64,000 nucleotides of DNA, taken from contig JAIJTS010000005.1 in NCBI GenBank assembly GCA_022732885.1, positions 1-64,000 of the forward strand, given 5' to 3'. This document shows, piece after piece, positions 22,732-32,134 of the stretch. How positions within the stretch are numbered: position 1 is the first letter of the stretch; every line of letters starts with the position of its first letter. The notes under the pieces were generated by a model. It did not search any database, was not told the origin of the DNA, and worked only from the letters and a program-made list of their open reading frames with translations. This stretch comes from Atopobium sp. (GTDB lineage: Bacteria > Actinomycetota > Coriobacteriia > Coriobacteriales > Atopobiaceae). Both the position numbers and the translations under genes were made by a program.

Positions 22732-23976
22732 TTGAGTGAGATTCAGAACTCGTCCATCTTCTCTTTGGATGAAATTTCCGATGAGGAAATGAACAGCCTG
22801 ATTGACGGCACTGTCACCGATTTTGATGAGGGAGACCTTGTCAACGGCACCGTCGTTAAGATTGAGCGCGATGAGGTCCTCGTAGACATTGGTTACAAGT
22901 CTGAGGGCGTTATTCCTGCTCGTGAGCTTTCTATTCGTAAAGACGTCAACCCTGCAGAGATTATCTCTTTGGGCGAGGACGTCGAGGCTCTTGTCCTTCA
23001 GAAAGAGGATAAAGAGGGTCGCCTGGTTCTTTCCAAGAAGCGTGCTGAGTACGAGCGTGCTTGGAAGGCAGTTGAGGATAAGTTCAACGCCGGTGAGACC
23101 GTTGAGGGCGAGGTTATCGAGGTTGTTAAGGGTGGCCTGATTCTTGATATTGGCCTCCGTGGCTTCCTGCCTGCATCCCTTGTTGACCTTCGTCGTGTCA
23201 AGGATCTTGGTGCATTCATGGGCACTCGTATTGAGGCTCGTGTCATCGAGATGGATCGTAACCGCAACAATGTTGTTCTTTCTCGCCGCATTGTTCTTGA
23301 GGAGGCTCGTAAGGCAGAGCGTCAGGACATCCTGGGCAAGCTCCAGGTTGGTATGAAGCTCAAGGGTACTGTTTCCTCTATCGTTGAGTTTGGTGCATTT
23401 GTTGACCTCGGCGGTATTGACGGCCTGGTTCACATCTCTGAGCTCTCTTGGAACCACGTTAACCACCCATCTGAGGTTGTTAAGGTTGGCCAGGAGGTTG
23501 AGGTTCAGGTTCTTGACGTTGATCTTAATCGTGAGCGTATCTCCCTTGGTCTTAAGCAGACTTCTGAGGATCCATGGCGTGTACTTGTTTCCAAGTATCC
23601 AGTTGACGCAATTATCGAGGGCACTGTTACCAAGCTTGTTACCTTCGGTGCATTTGTTGACCTTGGCAACGGCGTTGAGGGCCTTGTCCACATCTCCGAG
23701 ATGGCTAAGCAGCACGTTACCGCTCCATCCCAGGTCTGCAAAGTTGGCGATGTTGTACAGGTAAAGGTCATGGAGATTGATCTTGACCGTCGTCGCATCT
23801 CCCTTTCTATGAAGGCAGCTGCAGAGACCCTTGGCATTGACATTGAGGTCACTCCACTTCCTGAGGAAGAGCGTGCCGCAGCAGAGGCAGCAGCAGCTGC
23901 AGCTGAGGCTGATCTTGAGGCTCACATGAGTGAGACTGAGGCTAACGCTCAGGCAACTGAAGAGGCAGCAGAGTAA
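22732..23976 (+). CDS. rpsA: 30S ribosomal protein S1
   Basis: The protein has 414 residues. The start is TTG at 22732, eight bases after AAGGGG; no ATG fits better. Four S1 (OB-fold) domains lie at about 35-105, 122-190, 207-277 and 292-362, each with a VxGxVxxxxxxGAFVDLG or related core (GTVSSIVEFGAFVDLGG and GTVTKLVTFGAFVDLGN are the clearest). Four domains are usual for actinobacterial S1, against six in E. coli. A Glu/Ala-rich acidic tail closes the protein. It binds mRNA and helps start translation. Codon usage is strongly biased to C-ending and G-ending codons, as for highly expressed genes. Confidence 0.96.
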   Translation: MSEIQNSSIFSLDEISDEEMNSLIDGTVTDFDEGDLVNGTVVKIERDEVLVDIGYKSEGVIPARELSIRKDVNPAEIISLGEDVEALVLQKEDKEGRLVLSKKRAEYERAWKAVEDKFNAGETVEGEVIEVVKGGLILDIGLRGFLPASLVDLRRVKDLGAFMGTRIEARVIEMDRNRNNVVLSRRIVLEEARKAERQDILGKLQVGMKLKGTVSSIVEFGAFVDLGGIDGLVHISELSWNHVNHPSEVVKVGQEVEVQVLDVDLNRERISLGLKQTSEDPWRVLVSKYPVDAIIEGTVTKLVTFGAFVDLGNGVEGLVHISEMAKQHVTAPSQVCKVGDVVQVKVMEIDLDRRRISLSMKAAAETLGIDIEVTPLPEEERAAAEAAAAAAEADLEAHMSETEANAQATEEAAE

Positions 23977-24004
23977 CGCATTTTGCTCATCTAGAAATTT
24001 ATTA

Positions 24005-24037
24005 AGAGACGCCATCGAAAAATGGCGTCTCTTTTTT
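24005..24037 (+). terminator. rpsA terminator
   Basis: AGAGACGCCAT pairs with ATGGCGTCTCT around CGAAAA, with a run of six T. Confidence 0.93.
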
Positions 24038-24123
24038 GTTAGATATAAATATCTCCATTCCTTCAACAGTATGTTAATGAGAAAATACAGTACTAGGATT
24101 TTATCTTGAGGAGGAATACGCCT

Positions 24124-25863
24124 ATGCCATCAAAGATGCAGGGCCGCACAATTCTTGCTGTTATGTTTGCATTTTTGGCAGCTTTAATTTTTGTGCCAAA
24201 TATTGCATACGCTGCAAGTAACAATTCGTTCTATAACGGCACTACTACTAACGTTTCGCCTTCTGTAAGTGCAGATGGCCTTATTGAGCGTTCTATTTAT
24301 TTCACGGATGCCTCAGGTCAGACATCCAACTACGCTTATAAGGATAATGACACTACTCAGATGAACCGTTCTGTTGTAGATATTGATAAATATCAGAATC
24401 TGCAGGCAGTAGTAAAGATTACTAACATCTCTTCATCTTCAGTTTCTGTAAATGAGATTATGCAGCTGCCTCTTACGTACTATGTCAGCTCTAGCGGTAA
24501 TCCTGATTTGCGTGCAACGGGATTTACCTTCTCATCAACTAATGCTGCAACAGCAGTTAACTTGAACATTGGTGGACTTAACGGCGGTTCTGGCTCTCAG
24601 CCTGCAGCTAATGCATATGCTGCATATGTAGCAGCTGGTCAGAGCAATTCTGAGATGCGCTCTATTTCTATTTCTGGCACTCTGGCTGCCGGAGAGACCA
24701 TTACGCTTACCGTTCCTCTGACGCTTACCAACGCTTCTTCTCTTAATCTGTATGGTACTAATTATGCTGCTCTTACTCAGTACCTGCTTGATCACGGAAC
24801 TTCTTACGGCAACCCTCGCGTTTCAGTTAGGTTTGCAAGACAAGTCCTGGAACAGGGAACAAACAATTCCATTCTTTCGAGCAACAAGAAATATCTTGGC
24901 GTAATTATTAGGCCTGATGGTAGCTACTATGCTATTCCTCAAAGTGAGTGGGATAAGATGCCTACCATCTCTGCTAGTGACATTCACGTTGATAACATTT
25001 TGTATGAAGATCGTCATAGCGCAACAGAAAATGATGCTCTGTACACTGGTGGTTTCTACTACATTGATTTGACAAACATTAAAGCTGCCATGAGGGATTA
25101 TGGTTACTCAGTTCATACAGGAAATTCCAATAAGGGACTTTATTTCAATCTTCCTGGCTGGCAGTTGGCCGTTGATAATGACCTTACAGATGATGTGTAT
25201 CAGGAATATACATACACTTCTGTCTCTGGTAGAAATCTTCGCATCAATGCTTCTGAGAGCTCAACTGATACTCTAAATCTTAACGATGGTTCTATTTCTC
25301 CTCTTTATACAGAACTCAGGCAGGTAGTTACTGCACATGACAGCACTATTACTGCTAATCAGGATTCTTGGACCATCCTTGATAACCTTGACGCTATGGT
25401 TGATCACAGTGCTGGTCAGGTTACCCCTGCTGCTGGTTCTGCTAATGCTCGCGTTAAGGTTGTTGATCAAAGCGGTGCTGTTGTACTTGATACAGCAACT
25501 ATGGATGCAGCAACTGTTGCTCAGAAGTCAGAAGAAATCTCTAAGACTCCAGGAACATACTCCATTACGTATTACTATTACTTTAACGGCAACGCTGCAG
25601 CTGCAGGTAATGACTATGAAGCATCAAAGACGGTAACACTTACCGTTGAGTCTGATACTCCAGCTCCTGCTCCAACTCCAACTCCAACTTCAACTTCAAC
25701 TTCAGAAGAGCCTTCCAATCCTGCTTCTCCAGTAAAAGAAAAGAAGGCAAAGAAGAAGAAAGCACAGCTTCCAAATACAGGAGAAGAGCTTTTGGTAATG
25801 CCTCTTATGGTTATGGGCGCATCTGCTTTAACAGCTGCAGGATTTATGAGGCGTAAGCACTAA
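24124..25863 (+). CDS. LPXTG-anchored surface protein
   Basis: The protein has 579 residues from ATG 24124, preceded by GAGGAGGAA. The signal peptide (about 1-30) ends with NIAYA before ASNNS. The main body (30-510) is Ser/Thr/Asn-rich, with beta-type strands such as LQAVVKITNISSSSVSVNEI and RVKVVDQSGAVVLDT; the part before residue 500 looks like an MucBP/Ig-like module. A Pro/Thr/Ser stalk (about 515-535) leads to Lys-rich sequence, LPNTGEE, a hydrophobic helix and RRKH. It is therefore sorted to peptidoglycan by a sortase, not present here. The Lys/Gln/Thr-rich body resembles adhesin or pilin-like proteins. It is probably monocistronic. Confidence 0.88.
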   Translation: MPSKMQGRTILAVMFAFLAALIFVPNIAYAASNNSFYNGTTTNVSPSVSADGLIERSIYFTDASGQTSNYAYKDNDTTQMNRSVVDIDKYQNLQAVVKITNISSSSVSVNEIMQLPLTYYVSSSGNPDLRATGFTFSSTNAATAVNLNIGGLNGGSGSQPAANAYAAYVAAGQSNSEMRSISISGTLAAGETITLTVPLTLTNASSLNLYGTNYAALTQYLLDHGTSYGNPRVSVRFARQVLEQGTNNSILSSNKKYLGVIIRPDGSYYAIPQSEWDKMPTISASDIHVDNILYEDRHSATENDALYTGGFYYIDLTNIKAAMRDYGYSVHTGNSNKGLYFNLPGWQLAVDNDLTDDVYQEYTYTSVSGRNLRINASESSTDTLNLNDGSISPLYTELRQVVTAHDSTITANQDSWTILDNLDAMVDHSAGQVTPAAGSANARVKVVDQSGAVVLDTATMDAATVAQKSEEISKTPGTYSITYYYYFNGNAAAAGNDYEASKTVTLTVESDTPAPAPTPTPTSTSTSEEPSNPASPVKEKKAKKKKAQLPNTGEELLVMPLMVMGASALTAAGFMRRKH

Positions 25864-25893
25864 GACAGAAGTGTTTCACTCTAAGCGCATTTG

Positions 25894-25931
25894 TATTGGC
25901 AGGCATCACTTAGGTGCCTGCCAATATTTTT
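25894..25931 (+). terminator. Terminator after the LPXTG gene
   Basis: TATTGGCAGGCA pairs with TGCCTGCCAATA and is followed by TTTTT. Confidence 0.92.
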
Positions 25932-25933
25932 AG

Positions 25934-26160
25934 AAAAATAGACAGATGTCTAAAAATGCTTAGTCTATTTTTATATTTTAGTATAGGCAAATTCTATATG
26001 GTTAGACAAAAAGTGCAGGTAGATAGATTTTGCTATTGTACGTGCAATTTAATGTTTCATCTCTATTTCATCCTAGGTATATATAGGTAGATGCTGGTAA
26101 TTGTTATGTATAGTTATCTGACCCCAGCAGGGTTGTCTTATAAATCGTTTTAATAAGAAA
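25934..26160. promoter_or_regulatory. Intergenic region with inverted repeats before the opp binding protein
   Basis: AAAAATAGAC (25934-25943) and GTCTATTTTT (25963-25972) form a perfect 10-bp inverted repeat. Inside the first arm, AGAC-AGAT-GTCT could form a smaller hairpin. CCTAGGTATATATAGG near 26073 is a second dyad. Either may be an operator for the peptide-uptake genes; a clear promoter was not found. Confidence 0.35.
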
Positions 26161-26171
26161 GAAGGGTTAAC

Positions 26172-27818
26172 ATGCTGGAGAACACACTTAGCCGTCGTAA
26201 TTTTTTGAAGGCATCAGGTATGGTAGCGGCTGGTGGTGGCGCATCTATGATGTTGGCTGGCTGCAACTCTTCCTCTACTAATACTGCTCAGGCATCCGAT
26301 AAGAAGAAGATTCTTCGTTATGGTTCTGCTAACTCTAAGCAGGGTCTTGATATGCAGCGTGCAAACAACTCGCAGTCCGCATGCGTTGCAGACTCTGTTT
26401 GTGAGTCTTTGCTTCGTTGGACTGAGGACAACGAGCTTGTTACCTGTCTGCTTAAAGAGATTCCAACCTTTGAGTCTGATGGTGTCACTTTGAAGTGTGA
26501 GCTCAAAGAGGGCATTAAGTTCCATGATGGTACTACTTTGACTGCAAAGGACGTTAAGTACACCTTTGAGCGTATGTTTAAGCCAGAGACCAAGGCTCTC
26601 TCCACCAGCTTCTTTGACAAGATCAAGGGTGCTCCAGAGATGCTTGCTGGCAAAGCAACTGAGCTTGAGGGCCTGACTGTTCAGGATGATACACACTTCA
26701 CCTTTACACTTTCTGAGCCTTACATTGTTTTTGTAAGCGTTCTTGGTATTTCATATGCTTGCATTTTCCCAGAGAAGGCTTGTGAGGCTGCTGGCGCTAA
26801 CTGGGGTACTGGTACCAACCTCATTGGTACTGGTAAATATAAGATTAAGAGCAATGATGACACCACTGAGGTAGTTCTTGAGCGTTTCGATGACTACCAT
26901 GATGGCAAGCCTGCTTTAGATGAGATTCGTATTCACTACTACGATGATTCCAATACTCAGTTGCTCGCATTTAAGAACAACGACATCGATTTCTGTGATC
27001 TTCCATCTTCTCTGTATCAGCAGTATTCAAAGGATGCAGATGTTAAGGATCTTATTACTGCATATCAGACCCTCGGTGTTAACTTTATTAACCTGAACCT
27101 TAAAGAGGGCTTTGAGCTTACCAATCCTAAGGTTCGTCAGGCACTCTCCCTGGCAATTAATCGTCAGGAGCTTGTTGACAACATTGCTTCCGGTAACGGT
27201 ACTGTTGCAAGTGGTTGGCTCGCACCAGCAACCCCTGGTTACGACAAGAGCGCTCCTGCGTTTGAGTACGATCCAGAGAAGGCTAAGTCTCTTCTTTCTG
27301 AGGCTGGTGTTTCTGGTCTTAAGCTTTCTGCAAAGGTTAGAAAGTCTTACGAGAAACTCCTTGTTGCTGTTCAGGAGTACTGGAGCAAGATTGGCGTTAC
27401 TCTTGATGTCCAGGTAGAGGATAACGCAGTTTGGAACACTGACTGGGCTGCTGGTAACCTTCAGGTTACAACTCTTGGTTGGTATCCTCTGTTTGCTGAT
27501 GGCGATCAGCACCTTTATACCTACTTCTACAGCACCAACGCTGCAAAGAAGTCTTCCTTCTACAACAACCCAGAGTTTGACAAGCTTCTTGTTGAGGGTC
27601 GCTCTGAGTCTAACAAGGACAAGAGAACAGAGGATTACAAGGACGCAGACAACCTGCTTACTCGTACAGATTTTGCTACACTTCCTCTGTACTGGCCAAA
27701 GAACTCTTTTGTCGCTAAGAAGTATGTAAAGAACGCTAAGGTTGGAAACTTGATTTATCACTTCTTTGATGTCGATATTGATACATCTAATTCCGATTAC
27801 ACCGTTCCAGAAAACTAA
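26172..27818 (+). CDS. Peptide ABC transporter substrate-binding lipoprotein (SBP family 5)
   Basis: The protein has 548 residues. The N-terminus has a twin-arginine motif, SRRNFLK (8-14), then a hydrophobic stretch and the lipobox LAGC (Cys about 31), so it is a lipoprotein probably exported by Tat. The mature part is a family 5 solute receptor: the TFERMFKP segment near 135, the GTGKYKI region near 222, VRQALSLAINRQELVDNI near 325 and the YYSTNAAKKSSFYNNPEFD region near 460. It captures oligopeptides outside the cell for the OppBCDF channel encoded next. AAGAAGGG precedes the ATG. A terminator lies between it and oppB, which should raise the binding protein level over the permease. Confidence 0.95.
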   Translation: MLENTLSRRNFLKASGMVAAGGGASMMLAGCNSSSTNTAQASDKKKILRYGSANSKQGLDMQRANNSQSACVADSVCESLLRWTEDNELVTCLLKEIPTFESDGVTLKCELKEGIKFHDGTTLTAKDVKYTFERMFKPETKALSTSFFDKIKGAPEMLAGKATELEGLTVQDDTHFTFTLSEPYIVFVSVLGISYACIFPEKACEAAGANWGTGTNLIGTGKYKIKSNDDTTEVVLERFDDYHDGKPALDEIRIHYYDDSNTQLLAFKNNDIDFCDLPSSLYQQYSKDADVKDLITAYQTLGVNFINLNLKEGFELTNPKVRQALSLAINRQELVDNIASGNGTVASGWLAPATPGYDKSAPAFEYDPEKAKSLLSEAGVSGLKLSAKVRKSYEKLLVAVQEYWSKIGVTLDVQVEDNAVWNTDWAAGNLQVTTLGWYPLFADGDQHLYTYFYSTNAAKKSSFYNNPEFDKLLVEGRSESNKDKRTEDYKDADNLLTRTDFATLPLYWPKNSFVAKKYVKNAKVGNLIYHFFDVDIDTSNSDYTVPEN

Positions 27819-27842
27819 GCAGTAGTTTTGCTATAAACTTTA

Positions 27843-27880
27843 AAGCGGCATCTAAGGTTCTTGGATGCCGCTTCATTTTC
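27843..27880 (+). terminator. Intra-operon terminator between binding protein and oppB
   Basis: AAGCGGCATC pairs with GATGCCGCTT and is followed by CATTTTC. Confidence 0.8.
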
Positions 27881-27903
27881 TTGAGAGGGAGAGGAGCTCA
27901 AGA

Positions 27904-28839
27904 GTGAGATCGTTTCTAATCAAACGAATTCTTCAAGCAGTGAGCGTTGTAGTTTGTATTTCTGCTTTAACGTTTTTTGTCTTGAACATTGTTCCAGGCG
28001 ATCCTGTAAGAGTCATGATGGGTGATATGGCTGATGATGCTACGGTTCAGCAGGTTCGCCATACTATGGGTCTTGATAAGCCAATTCCAGAGCAGTATGC
28101 AAACTGGTTTGTAAAAATGCTTGGTGGAGATTTTGGAACTTCTTACACTCAAAAGCGACCTGTCATCGCACTTTTGACAAAGGCCGTGGTTGTTACGCTG
28201 CGCCTGGCGGTATTTGCATATCTTTTTGCAATAATACTTGGTCTTTTAATGGGCATTCTCTCTGCCGTAAACCATGGAAAATGGCTCGATAGAACTCTTA
28301 TGTCTGGTGCAATTTTTGGTATTTCTGCCCCATCGTTTTGGGTTGCACTAGTACTCCAGATTATTTTTGCCTTGACGCTTAAGTGGTTTCCGTTGTCTGG
28401 CGTCAAGACTCCATCAGCGTATGTTCTTCCCGTAATTGCGTTGGGTTCTCGCTATGCAGCAAGCATTGCACGTGTTACTAGAACCAGCATGCTGGATGTT
28501 TTAAATCAGGATTACATCAGAACCGCAGAAGCTAAGGGTCTTAAACGCTCCGCTATTGTTTTGAAGCATGCTCTTAGAAATGCACTTATTCCAATCATCA
28601 CCATTGCTGGATCTCAGCTAGGAGACATCCTTACAGGTTCCATTATTATTGAGCAGATTTTTAACATGAACGGTATGGGCAAACTACTTATTGATGCAAT
28701 TAACGCCCGTGACCTGCCATTGATTCAAGGTAGTGTTATGTATGTGGCTATTATCTGCGTTGTGATTTATCTACTTGTTGATATTTTGTACGCAGTAGTT
28801 GATCCACGTATTCGTCTTGGAGAGGAGGCATCAGAGTAA
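27904..28839 (+). CDS. oppB: Oligopeptide ABC transporter permease OppB-type
   Basis: The protein has 311 residues with start GTG 27904; GGGAGAGGAG lies 8-17 bases upstream, so the longer frame from 27865 is unlikely. There are six hydrophobic segments, beginning FLIKRILQAVSVVVCISALTFFVLN. The loop DYIRTAEAKGLKRSAIVLKHALRNALIP (about 203-230) is the EAA motif that docks to the ATPases. VMMGDMADDATVQQVRHTMGLDKPIPEQY is the outside loop typical of OppB/DppB. The stop overlaps the oppC start (TAATG). The ribosome site is complementary to the C-rich loops of the RNAs at 15135 and 20572 (7 bases). Confidence 0.95.
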   Translation: MRSFLIKRILQAVSVVVCISALTFFVLNIVPGDPVRVMMGDMADDATVQQVRHTMGLDKPIPEQYANWFVKMLGGDFGTSYTQKRPVIALLTKAVVVTLRLAVFAYLFAIILGLLMGILSAVNHGKWLDRTLMSGAIFGISAPSFWVALVLQIIFALTLKWFPLSGVKTPSAYVLPVIALGSRYAASIARVTRTSMLDVLNQDYIRTAEAKGLKRSAIVLKHALRNALIPIITIAGSQLGDILTGSIIIEQIFNMNGMGKLLIDAINARDLPLIQGSVMYVAIICVVIYLLVDILYAVVDPRIRLGEEASE

Positions 28840-29795
28840 TGGCTTTGTTTACTAGTGATAAAAATAGCGAGAAGGTCCAAAAGACTGAGGCTGTGCTTGA
28901 GGATGCCGCCAAGGCTCAAGAAGCGGAACAGGCCGCTACTAAGAAGGTCCGTGCACGGAGCTATTGGCAGGTTAGCTGGAATATTTTTAAAAAGAACAAG
29001 CTGGGTATGATTTGCTTGGGTATTGTTTTGGTTTTGGCGATAATTGCTATTCTTGCTCCAGTTATTGCTCCATATAGCTATAAAGATCAAAACCTGGTAA
29101 TTCAGAATCAAAATCCAACAGTTGCTCACCTGCTTGGCACCGATGAGTATGGACGAGATATTCTTTCTCGTATTATTTATGGCTGCCAGATTTCTTTATC
29201 TGTTGGTATTGTTTCGCAGGTTATTGCACTTTTTATCGGTTTTGTTGCAGGTGTTGCAGCGGGATATTATGGTCGCTGGGTTGACGCTGTAGTTTCTTTT
29301 GTCATTCAGGTCTTTTCCAGTTTTCCGTTCTTGCTCTTTGCAATCTTGATAATGTTTGTTATGGGTCCAGGCCTTATTAATCTCTACATTGCGTTAGGCC
29401 TTCTGATGTGGACAACTACTGCAAGGCTGATTCGAGGCGATGTCATGCGCCTAAAAAATTCTGAGTACATTCAGTCTTGTATCTTGTCCGGAGGCAATAG
29501 CTTCCGCATCATCATAAAGCACCTTTTGCCTAACTGTATTTCTACACTGATTGTTGTTTCTACGTTAGGAATTCCAAGTGCAATTCTTTCTGAGGCAACT
29601 CTTTCGTTTTTGGGTTTGGGCGTTCAGCCACCTGAGGCAAGTTGGGGTCAAATGATTGCGGCATCTCAGCCTTATCTAGCATCACAGCCTCTTTATAGTA
29701 TTGCCCCAGGTATTGTCATTATCATTACCGTCATGTCTTTCAATTTGCTTGGCGACGCACTTCGCGATGCCCTTGATCCAAAGATGCGTTCTTAG
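28839..29795 (+). CDS. oppC: Oligopeptide ABC transporter permease OppC-type
   Basis: The protein has 318 residues. A charged cytoplasmic tail of about 45 residues is followed by WNIFKKNKLGMICLGIVLVLAIIAILAPVIAPY (first helix) and HLLGTDEYGRDILSRIIYG, the OppC signature. The EAA loop is at about 205-230 (SEYIQSCILSGGNSFRIIIKHLLPN). The C-terminus SFNLLGDALRDALDPKMR is typical. It forms the channel with OppB. ATG overlaps the oppB stop. Confidence 0.96.
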   Translation: MALFTSDKNSEKVQKTEAVLEDAAKAQEAEQAATKKVRARSYWQVSWNIFKKNKLGMICLGIVLVLAIIAILAPVIAPYSYKDQNLVIQNQNPTVAHLLGTDEYGRDILSRIIYGCQISLSVGIVSQVIALFIGFVAGVAAGYYGRWVDAVVSFVIQVFSSFPFLLFAILIMFVMGPGLINLYIALGLLMWTTTARLIRGDVMRLKNSEYIQSCILSGGNSFRIIIKHLLPNCISTLIVVSTLGIPSAILSEATLSFLGLGVQPPEASWGQMIAASQPYLASQPLYSIAPGIVIIITVMSFNLLGDALRDALDPKMRS

Positions 29796-29811
29796 AAAGG
29801 AGGTTACATTT

Positions 29812-30978
29812 ATGGCAGAAAACACTGATACTCTTGCACAAGAGAATGAACAGACAGCTAAAGATACAGCTGTGTCGTCAGAGCGTGTCATCGAAGGTCC
29901 AAATGGACAGTCTGTACAATTTTGCAGTACTGAAGAGCGCAAACTTGCACAAGAGACCGCTCAAAAGGAGCGAGAAGAGCAGTGCAAAAAGAATGTTCTT
30001 CTGGATGTTAATCATCTTGATGTCACACTTTTCACTGAAGACGGCGCGCTTCCTGCAGTAAGTGACCTCTCGTTTATCATGCGAAAAGGCGAGACTCTTG
30101 CAGTGGTAGGAGAGTCTGGCTGCGGTAAGTCTATGACAGCTCTGTCTGTCATGGGATTGCTTCCTGCGCCTCCTGCAAAAATTACCGGTGGAGAAATCAT
30201 TTTTGAGGGAACTGATCTAACCCAACTTCCTCGAGGTGGTATGCGTGACTTCCGCGGTAATCGCATTGGAATGATTTTCCAAGAGCCAATGACCTCCTTG
30301 AATCCTGTTATGAAATCTGGTCTCCAGATTCGTGAGGGCATCCTTGTTCATAACCCCAATATGAGCAAAGAAGAGGCTGACAAGAAAGCTCTTGATATGA
30401 TCAAGTTGGTGGGTATTCCTGCACCAGAGAAGGTTTTCTCGTCATATCCACATGAGCTTTCTGGTGGTATGCGCCAGCGTGTCATGATTGCTATGGCACT
30501 TGCCTGCCAACCATCACTGCTTATCTGCGATGAGCCAACAACCGCGCTTGACGTAACGGTTCAGGCTCAAATCCTGCAGATTATCGACCGCATGAAGCAA
30601 GACCTGGGCACTGCCGTTATGTTGATTACGCACGATATGGGCGTTGTTTCCGAGATGGCCGACTGGGTTCTTGTTATGTACGCTGGTCATCGTGTTGAGT
30701 ATGCGCAGTCTGCAGAGCTCTTTACCAATCCTTTGCATCCGTACGCTCAGGGCCTGATTGCGTCTATTCCATCGTTTGATGAGCACACTAAAGAACTCTA
30801 TGCAATTCCAGGTAGCGTTCCTATGCTTTCACACATGCCTTCTGGTTGTCCGTTCCATCCACGTTGTCCGTTTGCTAAGGATATTTGTAAGAACCGTCGT
30901 CCTAGCTTGACTGCTGTTGGTGAAGACAATTGCCATACTGTCAGCTGTTGGAAATACACTGATGAGTGGGGGGAGTAG
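29812..30978 (+). CDS. oppD: Oligopeptide ABC transporter ATPase OppD-type
   Basis: The protein has 388 residues from ATG 29812, preceded by AAAGGAGG; the longer frame from 29701 lies within oppC. The nucleotide-binding domain has GESGCGKS (Walker A, about 101-108), ELSGGMRQRV (signature, about 217), LLICDEPTTALD (Walker B, about 240) and the ITHDMG switch His. The C-terminal region has the oligopeptide-specific GCPFHPRCPFAKDICKNRRP with four Cys (about 343-360), a proposed iron-sulfur or metal site in this family. The first 55 residues are an acidic, Gln/Glu-rich extension not needed for the domain. Confidence 0.96.
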   Translation: MAENTDTLAQENEQTAKDTAVSSERVIEGPNGQSVQFCSTEERKLAQETAQKEREEQCKKNVLLDVNHLDVTLFTEDGALPAVSDLSFIMRKGETLAVVGESGCGKSMTALSVMGLLPAPPAKITGGEIIFEGTDLTQLPRGGMRDFRGNRIGMIFQEPMTSLNPVMKSGLQIREGILVHNPNMSKEEADKKALDMIKLVGIPAPEKVFSSYPHELSGGMRQRVMIAMALACQPSLLICDEPTTALDVTVQAQILQIIDRMKQDLGTAVMLITHDMGVVSEMADWVLVMYAGHRVEYAQSAELFTNPLHPYAQGLIASIPSFDEHTKELYAIPGSVPMLSHMPSGCPFHPRCPFAKDICKNRRPSLTAVGEDNCHTVSCWKYTDEWGE

Positions 30979-30980
30979 CC

Positions 30981-32093
30981 ATGGCAGAAGAGAAAAACAC
31001 AGACGTCAAGGACCTTTCTGGCGAGAAAACCATTTTGTCTGTAAAGAACCTTGTTAAACGTTTCCCCATTAAAAACGGTGTATTTGGTCATTCTAATGCT
31101 TCAGTTCATGCTGTTGAGGATGTTTCGTTTGACCTGAGGCGTAAAGAGACGCTCGCTATTGTTGGAGAGTCTGGCTGCGGAAAATCAACAACAGGTAAGT
31201 GCGTCCTGCGTCTTACTGAGCCAACCTCCGGTACGGTTGAGCTTGATGGGGAAGACTTCACCTCGCTTAAGGGAGAAGATCTCAAGCGTGCTCGTCAGAA
31301 GATGAAGCTTATCTTCCAAGATCCTTACAGCTCGCTAAACCCACGTATGACCGTCATGGATATCATTGGTGAGCCTATTGATATCGCAGGCACATTTAAG
31401 ACAAAGGCAGAGCGTGATGCTCGCATCGAAGAGGTTATGGAAGAAGTTGGCCTTAACCTTGAGTTCAAATATCGTTATCCTCATGAGTTTTCGGGTGGAC
31501 AGCGACAGCGTATTGGTATTGCGCGCGCCATTGTGCTGGAGCCAGAGATTGTTGTCTGTGATGAGCCTGTTTCTGCTTTGGACGTTTCTGTTCAGGCAAA
31601 GGTAATTAACCTGCTTGAAGAGTTACAGAAAGATCATGGCTTGGCCTATATCTTTATCAGCCACGATCTCTCTGTTGTCCGCCATATTGCAGACACCGTT
31701 ATGGTCATGTACTTGGGTCACCAGATGGAGTTTGCAACCAAAGATGCGCTCTTTGAGCATCCTCTTCATCCATATACCCAGGCACTTTTGGATGTTATCC
31801 CTCGTATTCGTCACGAGCGTATTCAAGAGAAGCGTATTCTTCAAGGCGACGTTCCAAGTCCTGCAAACCCACCTTTAGGCTGTGTGTTCCACACGCGTTG
31901 TCCTAAGGCAATGAAGGTCTGTTCTGAGCGCATTCCAAAACGCATTGAGGCTGAAACAGGTCATTTCTGCGCTTGCCACCTGTATGACACGTCGCTTTCT
32001 GATGCTGACCGCGCGCCACAGGTAGCGCATGCTATTGAGGCTGCTCAGAAGGCAGTAGAAGAAGCGCGTCTTGAGGAGAAGATTTCCAAGTAG
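30981..32093 (+). CDS. oppF: Oligopeptide ABC transporter ATPase OppF-type
   Basis: The protein has 370 residues from ATG 30981, with GGGGGGAG just upstream. Walker A GESGCGKST (about 63-71), the signature EFSGGQRQRIGIARA (about 172-186), Walker B IVVCDEPVSALD (about 192-203) and ISHDLSVVRHIAD are all present. GCVFHTRCPKAMKVC (about 301-315) is the Cys-rich C-terminal piece shared with OppD. It pairs with OppD to energise uptake. It is the last gene of the opp operon and ends in an Ala/Glu-rich tail before a bidirectional terminator. Confidence 0.96.
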   Translation: MAEEKNTDVKDLSGEKTILSVKNLVKRFPIKNGVFGHSNASVHAVEDVSFDLRRKETLAIVGESGCGKSTTGKCVLRLTEPTSGTVELDGEDFTSLKGEDLKRARQKMKLIFQDPYSSLNPRMTVMDIIGEPIDIAGTFKTKAERDARIEEVMEEVGLNLEFKYRYPHEFSGGQRQRIGIARAIVLEPEIVVCDEPVSALDVSVQAKVINLLEELQKDHGLAYIFISHDLSVVRHIADTVMVMYLGHQMEFATKDALFEHPLHPYTQALLDVIPRIRHERIQEKRILQGDVPSPANPPLGCVFHTRCPKAMKVCSERIPKRIEAETGHFCACHLYDTSLSDADRAPQVAHAIEAAQKAVEEARLEEKISK

Positions 32094-32134
32094 CGCATCG
32101 CGTTATCGTGTCCTAAAACGGCTTATAAACACAA

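Noticed and set aside
22591..24066. A 491-codon open frame on the minus strand across rpsA
   Set aside because: It is antisense to a clear S1 gene whose biased codon use leaves the opposite strand free of stops. It has Leu/Asn/Cys-rich content and no ribosome site or family.
27027..27761. A 244-codon minus-strand frame across the first peptide receptor
   Set aside because: It is antisense to a well supported gene and has no own features.
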